A DNA stretch of 64,000 nt from Nonomuraea guangzhouensis (GCF_019396345.1 NZ_JAHKRM010000017.1:124001-188000); one strand, 5' to 3'; shown: positions 24,601-33,563, counted from the stretch's first letter. Program-made: numbers and translations. Notes: generated by a model from the sequence alone, not told the origin.

Positions 24601-27600
24601 AGGAGTACAGCACACTGTGCGCCTTGCGGTACGGATAGTCGGGCGCGTGCTGGTTGTCGTCCTTGTCGAACGGGTAGACCTGCTCGACCGGCCGGTTCAG
24701 CTTGTCGTAGCGGGTCTCGGTGAGGAAGTCCGACGGGTCGTCCGTGGTCTCCACACCCCGCGGGGTGATCTCCTTGGTGCGGTTGCCGGCCTGGTCGTAC
24801 TCGAAGCGGCGGATCGTCTCCTTGACGGTGCCGTCCACCACCTCGTGCGGTACGCGGGTCTCGACCACCTTGCCGCGCGGGTCGTACACCGTCGTGGAGA
24901 CCCGGTTGTTCTGGTCGGTGGTCGTGGTGCGCAGGCCGTCGCGGTCGTAGCCGGCCTTGGTGACGTATCCGCCGGCGTCGGTCACCGAGGTGAGCTGGTG
25001 GTTCTGGTCGTAGCCGAACTTGGCGGTGTAGTCGAGCTGGTCCGGCGTCGCGTTCTTGCGCGCGTCGATCAGCGTGGCCAGGTTGCCGGCGTTGTCGTAG
25101 AAATAGCGGCTCCGGAAGCCCTTGGCGTCGGTGACCGAGGTGAGCCGGTAGATCTCGTCGTAGGCGCTGGTCGTGGTGAAGTCGCCGGCGGCGGGGGTCA
25201 GGTTGCCGTTGGGTTCGGTGCCCGTCAGCCGGTTGCCGACCCGGTCGTAGGTGAAGGTGGTCTTACGCTCCTGGCCGCCCGCCTGGTCGTCCTTGGGTTT
25301 GAGGGTCGAGGTGAGCTGGTCGTTGGCGTCGTACGTCGCGGTCGAGACCGCCCCGTTCGGCGCGGTGGAGCGGGTGATGTTGTCGTTGGCGTCGTAGATG
25401 GGCGCCGGTGTGACGATGCTGACCGCCTGGTCCTTGCGGATCGTGGTGGTCAGGATGCGGCCGAACAGGTCGTAGGAGCGGTGGCTCGACGCGCCCGCGG
25501 CGTTGCTGACCGCGAGCGGCAGGCCGCGCCAGTCATAGGTGACCCGGTTGGCGTTGCCGTACGGGTCGTTGATCGTCTGCGGCTGGCCGGTCGGATCGTA
25601 GTCGCCGTACGTGGTGGTGTTGCCGTTCGGGTCGGTGCTCTGCGTGGCCTGACCGTAGATGTCGTAGACGTACTTGGTGGTGAAGTCGTCCGGCGCCTCG
25701 CTGGCGTTGCCCGCCGGGTCGGTCACGGACGTCACGTTGCCCCACGCGTCATAGGTGAAGGTGTAGCGGCGTCCCTCAGGGCTCGACTTGGCGATCAGAT
25801 CGGCGATGTGCCCGTTGAACCCCGACTGGTAGGTGAACACCGTGCTCGGGGTGCCGTTCTTCGTCGCCTCGGCGTCGGTGGTGGCCAGCGGGTAGCCGGT
25901 GAGCGGGTCATAGGCCGCCGTCGTGACCGCCCCGTTGTTCTCCTCGACGCGGACCACGTTGTGGTCGTTGTCCCAGCCGAGCTTCGTCACCTGGTTCCTG
26001 GCGTCGGTGATCTGGGTGGTCCGGCCGTACCCGTCCAGACGGAAGGCGGTGTTGTGGTTCTCCGCGTCGGTGACGACCGTGTTCATGGCCGAGCCGGACG
26101 AGCCGTCGGGGTCGCTGTAGGCGAAGTTCATCCGTCCGCTGAGCCGGTCGGTGATGCTCCGGACCCACCAGTGGTAGCGCGGGTTACCGAACGGGAAGTT
26201 GTAGGCGATCGCGGTGTTGCGCCCGCGCGGGTCGGTGACCCGCACCAGCTTGGCGTTCCTGTTGCCCTGGGACATGTCGTAGGCGAAGCGGAACGTCTTG
26301 GCGTTGTCGCTGCCGTCACCGTCGATCATCTTGGCCATCAGGCCCCAGCTCGTGTACAGGAAGGTGAGCTTCCTGCCCTCGATGTCGGTGATGGACTTGA
26401 CGCGGTCGATGATCAGGGGGTTGACGAGGTTGGCCCAATCGACCTCCTCGCCGTCGTCGTTGATCCACGTGTAGTTCTCGCCGCGCGCGTAGTACTCGAC
26501 GGTCAGCGTCTCCCTGCGCGCCGGGTCGGTGATGTACCTCAGGAACCTGACCGGCCGGCCACCCGACGTACGCGAGGTGTACGTGAACGTCGCGCGGTTG
26601 ACCATGCCGTTGCGGTCCTGCGTCGAGGTCAGGTAGCCGGCGCAGTCGAAGTAGAACTGGGTGCGGTCCGGCCGGGTCATGACCCACGCCTGCTCGGCCA
26701 CGGTCTGCCGGTCGCAGGTCACCAGCCGCTGCAGGTACAGGTGCACGCCCTTGGGGCTGATCCACTGCGACGTGGCGGCGTCCCACGAGAAGGTGTGGCT
26801 GGTGCCGTCTCCGTCGGTCAGGACGACCGTGGTCGGGTTCAGGTCGGGCTGGAAGTCCAGCGGCGAACCGAGCCGCGTCACCGACGAGGCCCGCAGCGAC
26901 CAGCCGAACCCCATCGAGCTGCCCGAGGTGTCGCCGGCGTTGTAGGTCAGGTTGACGAAAGTGGAGAAGTCGCCGCGCGACGGGTGCGACCAGGGGGCGT
27001 ACGTCCACACCCCGTTGCCGGCGTGCAGGTTGGTCTGCGCGGCGCCGCCCGCCCCGGTGTCCACGCCGGCGTACTTGTAGAACGCCTCCGTGCCGAGCTC
27101 GTCGGAGGTGGGCTTGTCCACCGCCACCGCCTGGGCGAGCGCCTCGACACCCGCGCCGGCCGACAACCACGCTTGGGCCTGGTAGTCGTACAGCTCGGTA
27201 CGCAGCACGTACTCCGTGCGCTGGTTGCCGTCCTCGCCGGTCACCGGCGCCTTGACCTGCGCCGCCACCGTGACGGACTCGCCCGGCGGCACGTCCTTCG
27301 GCAGGGTGGTGCGCAGCTGGTTCTCGGCGTTGGTCACGTCGGTGCCGTCGGGCAGCGTCCACCGGTACGACAGCGCGTGCCGGGCGGTCTGCCAGGTCTC
27401 GTCGGTGGTGTTGGTGAGCGTCACCTCGGTGCTCGCCTGCCGGCCCTCGTCCATCCGGCCCGGGGTGTCGGGCGCGTAGTAGGTGTCCTCGGCCGTCTTC
27501 TCGGTGTAGGTGACGAGCAGCTTGGGCCTCTTGTGCGGGTCCTCGGCCTCGCCGGACTGGAACGTGCTGCGCCCGGCCGTTCCGGTCCACGTGACCAGCA

Positions 27601-30295
27601 GGCCGTGGTTCGCCTTCCTGTCGGCGACCCAGCTCCGTACGATCGGGGTCGCGTTCAGGCTGCTCAGGCGCTGGGTGCCGGCGAACGCGCCGCCGGGGAC
27701 CCCGGCCGCGGCGTCGCCGCCGGCCGCCGTCCATTTCGTCCCGGCCGCGGCGTCGGTCCAGGTCGCGGTCTTCTCGTCGAAGTCACGGGTCAGGGGGCGC
27801 AGCTCGTACGGGCCGGTGCCGGTCCCGCTCACCGGCCAGAGGTCGAGGCGCGCGTCGAGCACGCGAGCCGCGGTCGGGATCGAGGAGACGCCGGGGAAGG
27901 CCAGCAGGGCGCGCGTCTCCCCCTCCGCTCCGGTGCCGACCGACAGCCAGGACGCGCCGTCAGGGGTGTTCCGGCCGCTGGTCAGCGTCGTGTCCGGGTC
28001 GCCGCCCTGGAAGACCTTGACCGTGCGGCCGGCCTTCGGCAGCGCCGCGCTCACGGTGGGACCGGCGACGAGCTGCCCGTCCTTGGTCTTCACCGCGACC
28101 ATGTAGTGGTAGACCCGGGCGAACGGGTCGGCGGACGTGATCGGGGTGGGCTGAGCCGTCGAGTCGGTGAACGACGTCGCCGTCTTCGGCAGCGGCGCGA
28201 CGAGCGTGGCGGCCGACGGGGTGAACGTCGCGCCGGTGCTCCGGTGCACCTGGTACTCCACGATGTCGTCGGCCTTCTCCGGCGACGGGTCCCGGTAGGC
28301 GGGCCAGGACAGCTCCGCGCCGGTGGCGTGGATCGTGGTGGGCTCGGCGACGGCGACACCCTGACGGCCGTACGTCACGACCAGCAGCGGCCGGGTCGCG
28401 GCGGGACCGCCCGCGTACCGCACGCCGCCCTTGCCGAGCGTCTCGTCGGCCGCCTTCAGCACGAACCCGTGATTGGGGCCCGCGCCGTCGAGCCACGACT
28501 GCACGATGTCGCGGACGGGGAACGCGTGCCAGCTCCCGCCGTTGTCGGCGGCCCGCCTGACCTGCGTGGCGGGCCGGGTCAGCCGTACGGAGTCGGCGGC
28601 CACGGCGGTGTCGGCCGAGGCCGCGCGGTCGCCGAGCACGATCCGGCCTCCGGTGCCGGCGGTGAAGCGGTGGGTACCCAGCGTCTTCCACACGCCCTTG
28701 GCCTCGTCGCCCTGCTGGCTGACCTCGTACGTCTTGCTGCCACCCGCGAAGGTGACCGTGTAGGGCGTGTTGTCCGCCCGGTCGGCGGCCTCGACGTAGT
28801 GGACGTCCACCCGGTAGTCGCCGTCCTCGGTCAGGCTCGGCACCCAGGTGTAGCCGTCGCCCGCGGTGGCGTCCTGGTGGAGCAGGTAGTCCCCGCCGCC
28901 CGCCTTGGCCGCGGAGCCGTCGGCCGCGGCGGCCCACGCGCCGGTGGCGGCGGTCTTGCCCGCGTCGCCGTCGTCCACGACCTCGGTGTTGCCGCCCAGC
29001 TCGCCGGTGAGTCCGGAGGCCGTGCGCCAGGTGGCGGTCGCCTCGTCCCACGCGCCGCTCGCCCGGTGCGCCTCCAGCGTGACGTCACCGCCCGGGATCG
29101 GCCGGTCGTAGTGGACGCGGAGCTGCGCCGCGTCGATGCGCGTGCCGGCCGGCACCCCGGCCAGCGGGAAGCGCAGCAGCGAACGCGCGACGCCGGACGC
29201 CGACGGGCCGGTCGACAGATACCGGCTGGTGTCGTAGGTCGTGTCAGGGGCGTCGGAGACGATCGTCGTGTCCTGAGCCTCGCCGGACGACGCCTTGACG
29301 AGCCGGCTGAGCGTCACCGGGTACCGGCGGGCCGGGTCGGCCGTCCACGCCTGGTCCACGGTCACGGTGACCCGCAGCAGCCCGGCCGCCGCGTCCCACC
29401 GCATGCTCTGCGTCGCCTTGTCGCTGAACGCCTTTCCGTAGGGGGAGGCGTCGTCGTCGCGTGCGTCGGTCAGGGACGGCTTGGGGATCTCCATGACCGG
29501 GCGACCGTCGAACTCGCCCCGATAGAGCGCGATCGACCCGTCCGGCCGCTGCCAGGCCCGCAACCCTTCGGCCCGGACCGTGAAGCCGTAGCTCGCGCTC
29601 CGCGGCGCGGACGTCAGCACGAGCCGCTGCTCGACCCCTGACGGGCGCACCTGGTATTCCAGCTTGGCGCCGTCGCCGTACGCGTACGTGGCGGTGTCTC
29701 CGCTCACCCGCGGCCTGCCTGCCCGCACGCCGTCCGCGCCGAGCGTCATGGCCGCGCCGTCCGCCTCCAGGCGGAGCACCGCGCCGGGCTCGTCACCGAA
29801 GGAGCTGACGAAGCCGTTGATCCGGTTGGCGTACGGGAACCCGGCGCGCTCCGACGCCGCGATCGCGGTCTTGACCGGCTGCCAGGTTCCGTCCCCGTCG
29901 CGATAGTGCAGGGGCTCGGCCGACACCTCGGCCTGCCGACGCCCGTCGGCGAGCAGGAACACCTTGCCGTACGCGCTGCGCTCGGCGGTCAGCTCCTTGA
30001 CGCGCCGGGCCGGCGGCAGGGCCTTGCCCTCGGGCGCCGGGTCGCGCCGGGGCACTGCCGCGATGCCCAGCTCGCGGGGCTGCGGCGTGCTCTCCTTACC
30101 GGCGAACCAGTCCTTGACGTCGTCGACCCAGCCACGCTCGCTCTCCGGCCTCCAGTCGCCGCGAACGTCCTGCGGGGCGGCTGGAGCAGGCGTGGTCGCC
30201 AGCGCGGGCGGCTGGACGGTTCCCACCGCCAGGGTGAGCACGAGAAATACGGTCAGCGGTCGGGGTAATTTACCTGAGTTCCTCTTTCTGCGCAC
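21611..30295 (-). CDS. Secreted Rhs/YD-repeat polymorphic toxin with HINT and cytidine-deaminase-like C-terminus
   Basis: A 2,894-residue toxin delivery protein. GTG 30295 has GGAGG 7 nt upstream and opens a Sec signal (RRKRNSG then a hydrophobic stretch, cleavage near PALA). Domains in order: DNRLRE-type beta domain (about 340-470), Golvesin/Xly-like beta domain (about 460-580), fibronectin-like segment (about 650-740), second DNRLRE domain (about 755-900), long Rhs/YD-repeat shell (about 1050-2470), a Gly/Ala-rich hydrophobic stretch (about 2485-2535), HINT autoprotease (about 2595-2750, ending VLVHN), and the toxin (about 2755-2894). The toxin has a deaminase core: D2828-A-E2830 and C2856-P-W-C2859 followed by LTVYGPNG, like the DddA/SCP1.201 families but with Asp where most have His. 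Translated next to its immunity gene. Confidence 0.88.
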   Translation of the reverse strand: MRRKRNSGKLPRPLTVFLVLTLAVGTVQPPALATTPAPAAPQDVRGDWRPESERGWVDDVKDWFAGKESTPQPRELGIAAVPRRDPAPEGKALPPARRVKELTAERSAYGKVFLLADGRRQAEVSAEPLHYRDGDGTWQPVKTAIAASERAGFPYANRINGFVSSFGDEPGAVLRLEADGAAMTLGADGVRAGRPRVSGDTATYAYGDGAKLEYQVRPSGVEQRLVLTSAPRSASYGFTVRAEGLRAWQRPDGSIALYRGEFDGRPVMEIPKPSLTDARDDDASPYGKAFSDKATQSMRWDAAAGLLRVTVTVDQAWTADPARRYPVTLSRLVKASSGEAQDTTIVSDAPDTTYDTSRYLSTGPSASGVARSLLRFPLAGVPAGTRIDAAQLRVHYDRPIPGGDVTLEAHRASGAWDEATATWRTASGLTGELGGNTEVVDDGDAGKTAATGAWAAAADGSAAKAGGGDYLLHQDATAGDGYTWVPSLTEDGDYRVDVHYVEAADRADNTPYTVTFAGGSKTYEVSQQGDEAKGVWKTLGTHRFTAGTGGRIVLGDRAASADTAVAADSVRLTRPATQVRRAADNGGSWHAFPVRDIVQSWLDGAGPNHGFVLKAADETLGKGGVRYAGGPAATRPLLVVTYGRQGVAVAEPTTIHATGAELSWPAYRDPSPEKADDIVEYQVHRSTGATFTPSAATLVAPLPKTATSFTDSTAQPTPITSADPFARVYHYMVAVKTKDGQLVAGPTVSAALPKAGRTVKVFQGGDPDTTLTSGRNTPDGASWLSVGTGAEGETRALLAFPGVSSIPTAARVLDARLDLWPVSGTGTGPYELRPLTRDFDEKTATWTDAAAGTKWTAAGGDAAAGVPGGAFAGTQRLSSLNATPIVRSWVADRKANHGLLVTWTGTAGRSTFQSGEAEDPHKRPKLLVTYTEKTAEDTYYAPDTPGRMDEGRQASTEVTLTNTTDETWQTARHALSYRWTLPDGTDVTNAENQLRTTLPKDVPPGESVTVAAQVKAPVTGEDGNQRTEYVLRTELYDYQAQAWLSAGAGVEALAQAVAVDKPTSDELGTEAFYKYAGVDTGAGGAAQTNLHAGNGVWTYAPWSHPSRGDFSTFVNLTYNAGDTSGSSMGFGWSLRASSVTRLGSPLDFQPDLNPTTVVLTDGDGTSHTFSWDAATSQWISPKGVHLYLQRLVTCDRQTVAEQAWVMTRPDRTQFYFDCAGYLTSTQDRNGMVNRATFTYTSRTSGGRPVRFLRYITDPARRETLTVEYYARGENYTWINDDGEEVDWANLVNPLIIDRVKSITDIEGRKLTFLYTSWGLMAKMIDGDGSDNAKTFRFAYDMSQGNRNAKLVRVTDPRGRNTAIAYNFPFGNPRYHWWVRSITDRLSGRMNFAYSDPDGSSGSAMNTVVTDAENHNTAFRLDGYGRTTQITDARNQVTKLGWDNDHNVVRVEENNGAVTTAAYDPLTGYPLATTDAEATKNGTPSTVFTYQSGFNGHIADLIAKSSPEGRRYTFTYDAWGNVTSVTDPAGNASEAPDDFTTKYVYDIYGQATQSTDPNGNTTTYGDYDPTGQPQTINDPYGNANRVTYDWRGLPLAVSNAAGASSHRSYDLFGRILTTTIRKDQAVSIVTPAPIYDANDNITRSTAPNGAVSTATYDANDQLTSTLKPKDDQAGGQERKTTFTYDRVGNRLTGTEPNGNLTPAAGDFTTTSAYDEIYRLTSVTDAKGFRSRYFYDNAGNLATLIDARKNATPDQLDYTAKFGYDQNHQLTSVTDAGGYVTKAGYDRDGLRTTTTDQNNRVSTTVYDPRGKVVETRVPHEVVDGTVKETIRRFEYDQAGNRTKEITPRGVETTDDPSDFLTETRYDKLNRPVEQVYPFDKDDNQHAPDYPYRKAHSVLYSYDAASRLTSVALPEPDPDHLPEGAPTGRITSTTEYYDNGWIKKSTDPFGVSVSYDYNPLGQQTKRTVAAAGGGVLRELAWDYFPDGKLKHHDDGGGASAPPFPQTTAFDYRYDANGNLKQIKHSGSDAPIDQWDLDYTALNQAEKVTESLLGTVKNTTTYAYNENGGLTRRAHDKTIADYTYDARDLLESVRNASSATDSSPRLTRYSYTPRGERAGETKSNGNVATYEYFLDGLLRHSVEKKRDGAVQAEHTLQYQANLQVSRDEAKLQCVEFRCLYPQVTKNYTYDPRDRVNKVEYDRPGWGEEYEYDANSNVLRQVVVDKISFMFYDRNRLAQTFAPAGQDPTEYIYDPSGRLQKVNAGEEKKTAAEYTYDAFDQITRTQLVGVDGVTRNTSYTYDPLGRTSSTTDNDGKKTIFSYLGMSGEVLDEEVNGAVTRSFEYSAWDERLSMARQGADGSTERSVYGYDAAGNVEIITNDAGDNRSTYGYSIYGSLVPGSVSGVDTPDETNPYKEPYNPYWFNARRYDQLSDTYQMGSRNYRATSHQFLTPATRMDSGADLGLNLHPSTTNRYGYAAGLSINNLRYSPPTDWKRELASFGSGLLVGIGVGALAALCPETGVTCGLAVAAAAGAAGAATSYGVNVALDPNRTFHAGEFTLETLSGAGLGALGFGVGRVFSAAADPAERGLLGRFADRVRGCAPNSFVPGTKVQLADGTVKDIEKVKPGDKVLATDPETGKTEAKPVSALIKGKGEKKLVRITIAAAGKDGKAAEVTATDAHPFWVRDAGRWVPAKDLRPGMWLRTSSGTYVQIKAVAKRTAQDQTVHNLTVADLHTYYVLAGVTPVLVHNACPNGEAQRDLAQMRQDMGMLTPAQEDALAAANPKLKGIKNTIGRMDFDGTRPSIYGQNGRLPRPVAFPGKGNGIAAKSYLDDAEGDMVSQALKRGYSGGNATIFTDRITCPWCANSMAGYARALNLETLTVYGPNGLVGIWNQAGKIG

Positions 30296-30344
30296 TGTCC
30301 GTCCTCCAAACAAGGCGGCACGAAAATGGCAGCGTTGAACCGCA

Positions 30345-30368
30345 CCGGGGCGTGCCGAGACGCCCCGG
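30345..30368 (-). promoter_or_regulatory. Stable hairpin in the Rhs gene 5' leader
   Basis: CCGGGGCGT and ACGCCCCGG pair over 9 bp with a 6-nt loop. Flanking TGAACC (30336-30341) and GGTTCA (30382-30387) can close a longer stem around it. It ends about 40 nt before the ribosome site of the Rhs gene. Possible attenuator or message-stabilising element. Confidence 0.45.
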
Positions 30369-30496
30369 CAGAAAACGCCGTGGTTCAGGTAGAGAGATGA
30401 ATAGCCTGGTACGCGGGAAATCTGATGGCTTGCTGGACGCAGCCCCGTTGCCCCCGGATCGCGCCCCGTGAACGCTTTGCTGAAATTCCCGAGGGG

Positions 30497-30526
30497 AGCA
30501 TCATCCCGAATCGACAGTGTTGTCAA
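30497..30526 (-). promoter_or_regulatory. Candidate housekeeping promoter of the Rhs toxin gene
   Basis: TTGACA (minus strand, 30521-30526) is a perfect -35. GATGCT at 18-nt spacing (30497-30502), or TGATGC at 17 nt, is a weak -10. Transcription would start near 30490 and give a leader of about 195 nt that contains the hairpin at 30345-30368. Confidence 0.45.
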
Positions 30527-30721
30527 GCGGGGAAATGATCTTAGTCAGAGCATTTTACTGGGCAATGATCGGCACATGGTGCACGTATAACATTTTTATC
30601 ACGGCCTTATGGAACGCTCCACGACCCCGTGGTCTCAGCCGCCGGGGTCAGTGGGCTGGATCGGGGCGCCGTCGCCGTTCTCAGGAAGATCGCCGCGCCC
30701 GACCGGGCTCGGATCACGGGT

Positions 30722-30763
30722 GTACGGCTTGCGCCCCGCGCATTCCCCGGACGCAAGCCGTAC
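30722..30763 (-). terminator. Probable terminator of the binding-protein gene
   Basis: A perfect 12-bp inverted repeat (GTACGGCTTGCG and CGCAAGCCGTAC) with an 18-nt loop lies 24 nt after the stop of the upstream lipoprotein gene. No T-tract follows, as is common in actinomycetes. Confidence 0.6.
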
Positions 30764-30786
30764 GTCTCGAACCCCGATCAACGCCT

Positions 30787-31947
30787 CTAGGAGGCGTGAG
30801 CGATGGCGCCGGACCGTTCGACCAGCTTCTGAGCGGTGTCCGAGCCCTCGAAGCGGGTTCTGGTGGTCTGGTACGGCCCCACGGTGTCCTTGGTCACGAA
30901 GAGCAGACCGGTGTTGGTCTCCGACGGGAACAGCAGCCCGCCGGAGAGCTTGTACAGGTAGAGGTAGAGCACCGGCAGGAATCCCTGCAGGTACGGCTGC
31001 TGGTCGATGGTGTAGTCCAGATCGCCGTTCTTGATGGCCGTCAGCGTCTCGGGCACCAGGTCGAAGCCGCCGGCCACCTTGAGCTTCTTCGATCGCATGT
31101 CGTACTTCTTGACGACCTGCCCGATCGACTGCGTCGATCCGGCGTCGACAGCGAGCATCCCGGCCAGGTTCGGGTGCCCCTGGGCATACGCGTCGATGAT
31201 CGACAGCCCCTTGGTGATGTCGGCGTTCGTCCCGACCGGCTCGAACGTGATCGCCTTGCCCGAGTCCTTGACCGCCTGCGCGGCGCCGTCGATCCTGGGC
31301 TGGATGTTCAGAGCGCCCGGGGTGGCGATGAACCCCACCACGTCGCCGGAGTCCACCTGCTGAAGGGCCCGCCGGCCCAGGGCGTACCCGGATTCGTAGA
31401 GCCCCTGCCCGATGTACGCCAGCCGGCTGGTCCCCTTGTCGTCACGGGCGCCGTCGGCGTTGTAGGACACCACCGGGATACCCGCGTCCAGGGCACGGTT
31501 CACGGGCTCCTTGAAGGCCGCCTTGTCCACGACGGCCACCCCCAGCCCATCGGCCTTGGCCGAGATGGCGGTGTTGGTCGCGTTGACCATCTCGGCCACG
31601 ATCGAGTCCTTCGACCCGGCCCACTGGAACTCGGTGCCGAGCAGCGCGCACGCGTCCTGGGCGCCGTACTGGGTGGGGGTGAAGAACGGGTTGGTGGTGA
31701 CGTGGCAGACGAAGACGAACTTCCACTTGGGCGTGGACGGGAAGTCCCCGGCGCCGGCCGCCGCCGCGGTGCCGCCTGCGGCGGCGGGCCTGTTCCCGCC
31801 CGAGTCACTGGTGCAGGCGCTGAGCAGCGCGGCCGCGGCGGCCGAGGCGCTGACCAGGCCCGCCCCGGACAGGAGGCGACGGCGCGCGACCCGGTTCAGG
31901 TTGAGTGTGTCGAGGGCCTCCTCGACCTTCGGATGGATGTCTTTCAT
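30787..31947 (-). CDS. Sugar ABC transporter substrate-binding lipoprotein (ribose/PBP1 type)
   Basis: A 386-residue periplasmic-binding-protein-1 fold lipoprotein. The N-terminus has a twin-arginine-like ARRRLLSG followed by a hydrophobic stretch and lipobox LLSAC (Cys about residue 45). The mature part shows the ribose-type pattern, with NPFFTPTQYGAQDAC near the start and DAGIPVVSYNADG. It binds a sugar outside the membrane for import, but no matching permease or ATPase is adjacent; the next gene downstream is the Rhs toxin. It follows the aldose 1-epimerase gene by 41 nt on the same strand, so the pair may work on the same hexose. Confidence 0.87.
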   Translation of the reverse strand: MKDIHPKVEEALDTLNLNRVARRRLLSGAGLVSASAAAAALLSACTSDSGGNRPAAAGGTAAAAGAGDFPSTPKWKFVFVCHVTTNPFFTPTQYGAQDACALLGTEFQWAGSKDSIVAEMVNATNTAISAKADGLGVAVVDKAAFKEPVNRALDAGIPVVSYNADGARDDKGTSRLAYIGQGLYESGYALGRRALQQVDSGDVVGFIATPGALNIQPRIDGAAQAVKDSGKAITFEPVGTNADITKGLSIIDAYAQGHPNLAGMLAVDAGSTQSIGQVVKKYDMRSKKLKVAGGFDLVPETLTAIKNGDLDYTIDQQPYLQGFLPVLYLYLYKLSGGLLFPSETNTGLLFVTKDTVGPYQTTRTRFEGSDTAQKLVERSGAIAHAS

Positions 31948-31988
31948 GATCCTGCCTCATAAGATCACTGGCGGATTTCACGCGGTTG

Positions 31989-33167
31989 TCACACCGTGGA
32001 GAACGCGTAGATCGTCGTGGTCCGGTAGACCTCGCCCGGCCGCAGGACGGTCGAGGGGAAGTTCTCGTGGTTGGGCGAGTCCGGGAAGTGCTGCGACTCC
32101 AGAGCGAACCCGGACCGCTTCGGGTAGAGGCGGCCGCTGGTGCCACGCAGCGTGCCGTCCAGGAAGTTGCCCGAGTAGAACTGCAGGCCCGGCTGGTCGG
32201 TGATGACCTCGAGCACGCGCCCGCTGTCCGGCTCGACGACCCTGGCCGCCGGCTGAAGGCCCCGCCCGCGGCTCTGGAGGACGTAGTTGTGGTCGTACCC
32301 GCCGCCTCGTACGATCTGCTGGTTCTCGCTGTTGATGCGGTCACCGACAGCGGTGGGCCGGCGGAAGTCCAGCGGCGTCCCGCCCAGCCGGGCGATCTTT
32401 CCGGTGGGGATGAGCGTCTTGTCGACCGGCGTGTAGCGGGAGGCGTTGATCTGCAGCTCGTGGCCGAGGATCGTGCCGTTGCCCTCACCGCGCAGGTTGA
32501 AGTACGCGTGGTTGGTGAGGTTGACGATCGTGGGCCTGCTGGTGGTGGCTCGGTAGTCCATCCGGATCTGATTGTCGTCGGTCAACGTGTAGACGACCTT
32601 GGTACGCAGCGTCCCCGGGTAGCTCTCCTCACCGTTCGGGCTGGTATAGGTCAGCACGAGCCCCACGCTGTTGTGCCGCTTGAACGGGTGGGCCTTCCAG
32701 ACCCGCTTGTCGAAGCCCTTGTTGCCGCCATGCAGGTGGTTGGGGCCGTCGTTGGTGGCCAGCTGGTACGTCTTGCCGTCCAGGGTGAACCGCCCCTTGG
32801 CGACGCGGTTGGCGTACCGGCCGGTGATGGACCCGAAGTACGGACTCTTCTTCACGTAATCGGAAAGGTTGTCGAATCCGAGCGCCACGTTAGCGAACGT
32901 GCCCCCGCTGTCGGGGACCTCGATCGACTGAAGGATGCCGCCGTAGGTGAGGATCTTCACCCGCATCCCGTTGGAGTTCCGCAGCGTGTAGCTGTCGACC
33001 TTCTCGCCGTTGGGCAGGATCCCGAACCGCTTCTTGGTGATGCTCGGCCCGCCGGCGGCCTGCGCCGGGGGCACGGCCGCCAGGTTCAGCGCCAGGGCGA
33101 GGACGGCCACGAGGACGGCCCTGACGGCGGTGGCGAGTCTGTTTCGGATGCGGGCGCTGCTGGGCAT
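31989..33167 (-). CDS. Secreted aldose 1-epimerase (mutarotase)
   Basis: A 392-residue galactose-mutarotase-fold protein with a signal peptide (hydrophobic VLVAVLALALNLAAV, cleavage near AQA-AG). Family marks: FGSITGRYANRVAKGRF, NDGPNHLHGG (active-site His), NLTNHAYFNL (second catalytic His) and the C-terminal ALESQHFPDSPNH with the catalytic Glu region. It interconverts alpha and beta anomers of aldoses outside the cell. ATG 33167 has AGGGAG 7 nt upstream; longer frames upstream would lack the signal at the N-terminus. Forms a pair with the binding protein downstream. Confidence 0.9.
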   Translation of the reverse strand: MPSSARIRNRLATAVRAVLVAVLALALNLAAVPPAQAAGGPSITKKRFGILPNGEKVDSYTLRNSNGMRVKILTYGGILQSIEVPDSGGTFANVALGFDNLSDYVKKSPYFGSITGRYANRVAKGRFTLDGKTYQLATNDGPNHLHGGNKGFDKRVWKAHPFKRHNSVGLVLTYTSPNGEESYPGTLRTKVVYTLTDDNQIRMDYRATTSRPTIVNLTNHAYFNLRGEGNGTILGHELQINASRYTPVDKTLIPTGKIARLGGTPLDFRRPTAVGDRINSENQQIVRGGGYDHNYVLQSRGRGLQPAARVVEPDSGRVLEVITDQPGLQFYSGNFLDGTLRGTSGRLYPKRSGFALESQHFPDSPNHENFPSTVLRPGEVYRTTTIYAFSTV

Positions 33168-33563
33168 GGACGATCTCCCTTCAGATGCGCTGATCTTCGT
33201 CATCGTCGGTAAGTCGCGGACCCCAGGGTGCCTTGGGTCATATGTCACCTGACGATTGGCCGTGGTTGCGTTAACAGTTCGCCCGGCGAGCGGTTGAGCG
33301 CGGCAACCCTGCCGCGGCCGCGGAGATCACGTGAACGCGCGGGAATTGCGTGGTGCTCCAGCAATGCCGTCGCGACCTCGCAGAACCAAGAGGCCGCCAG
33401 AGGGGAGGCGCAATATGACCACACCTGGCTCCACCGGTGAGCCGGTGACTCCCGAATCACAAAATGAAAACGATTGAATGCAATCGTATTCATCATCGGT
33501 TACGTTCCCATCAGCAGGGGGTCGTGTCAACACCGGTCCACTCCGAAGAGAGGAGCCTGGCAC
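33168..33563. other. 396-nt divergent regulatory region between epimerase and CUT1 operon
   Basis: No gene seen. It carries the LacI-type double operator at 33464-33493 and a CACCGGTG palindrome just before it. A possible extended start of the binding-protein gene at TTG 33474 would fall inside the operator and is not used here. Confidence 0.6.
33464..33493. promoter_or_regulatory. Double LacI-type operator upstream of the CUT1 sugar operon
   Basis: Two 14-mers abut exactly: TGAAAACGATTGAA (33465-33478) and TGCAATCGTATTCA (33479-33492). Each fits the LacI-family pattern TGnAAnCGnTTnCA with one mismatch. Together they form a near-perfect larger dyad (ATGAA-x-ACGATTG, 4-nt centre, CAATCGT-x-TTCAT). 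It lies 70 nt before the binding-protein start. The LacI gene at 36700-37758 is the obvious ligand-responsive repressor. Confidence 0.75.

Larger units (their letters stand above)
30296..30786. other. 491-nt intergenic region upstream of the Rhs toxin gene
   Basis: No gene seen. It holds the Rhs ribosome site and leader hairpin, the candidate TTGACA promoter, an AT-rich patch around 30530-30610 that is unusual for this window, and a long inverted repeat at 30722-30763 close to the end of the binding-protein gene. Confidence 0.6.

Noticed and set aside
22649..29641. Very long open frame on the plus strand opposite the first Rhs gene
   Set aside because: It mirrors the coding frame of the Rhs protein; in high-GC DNA the antisense frame of a long gene is often free of stops. 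No ribosome site or recognisable domain.
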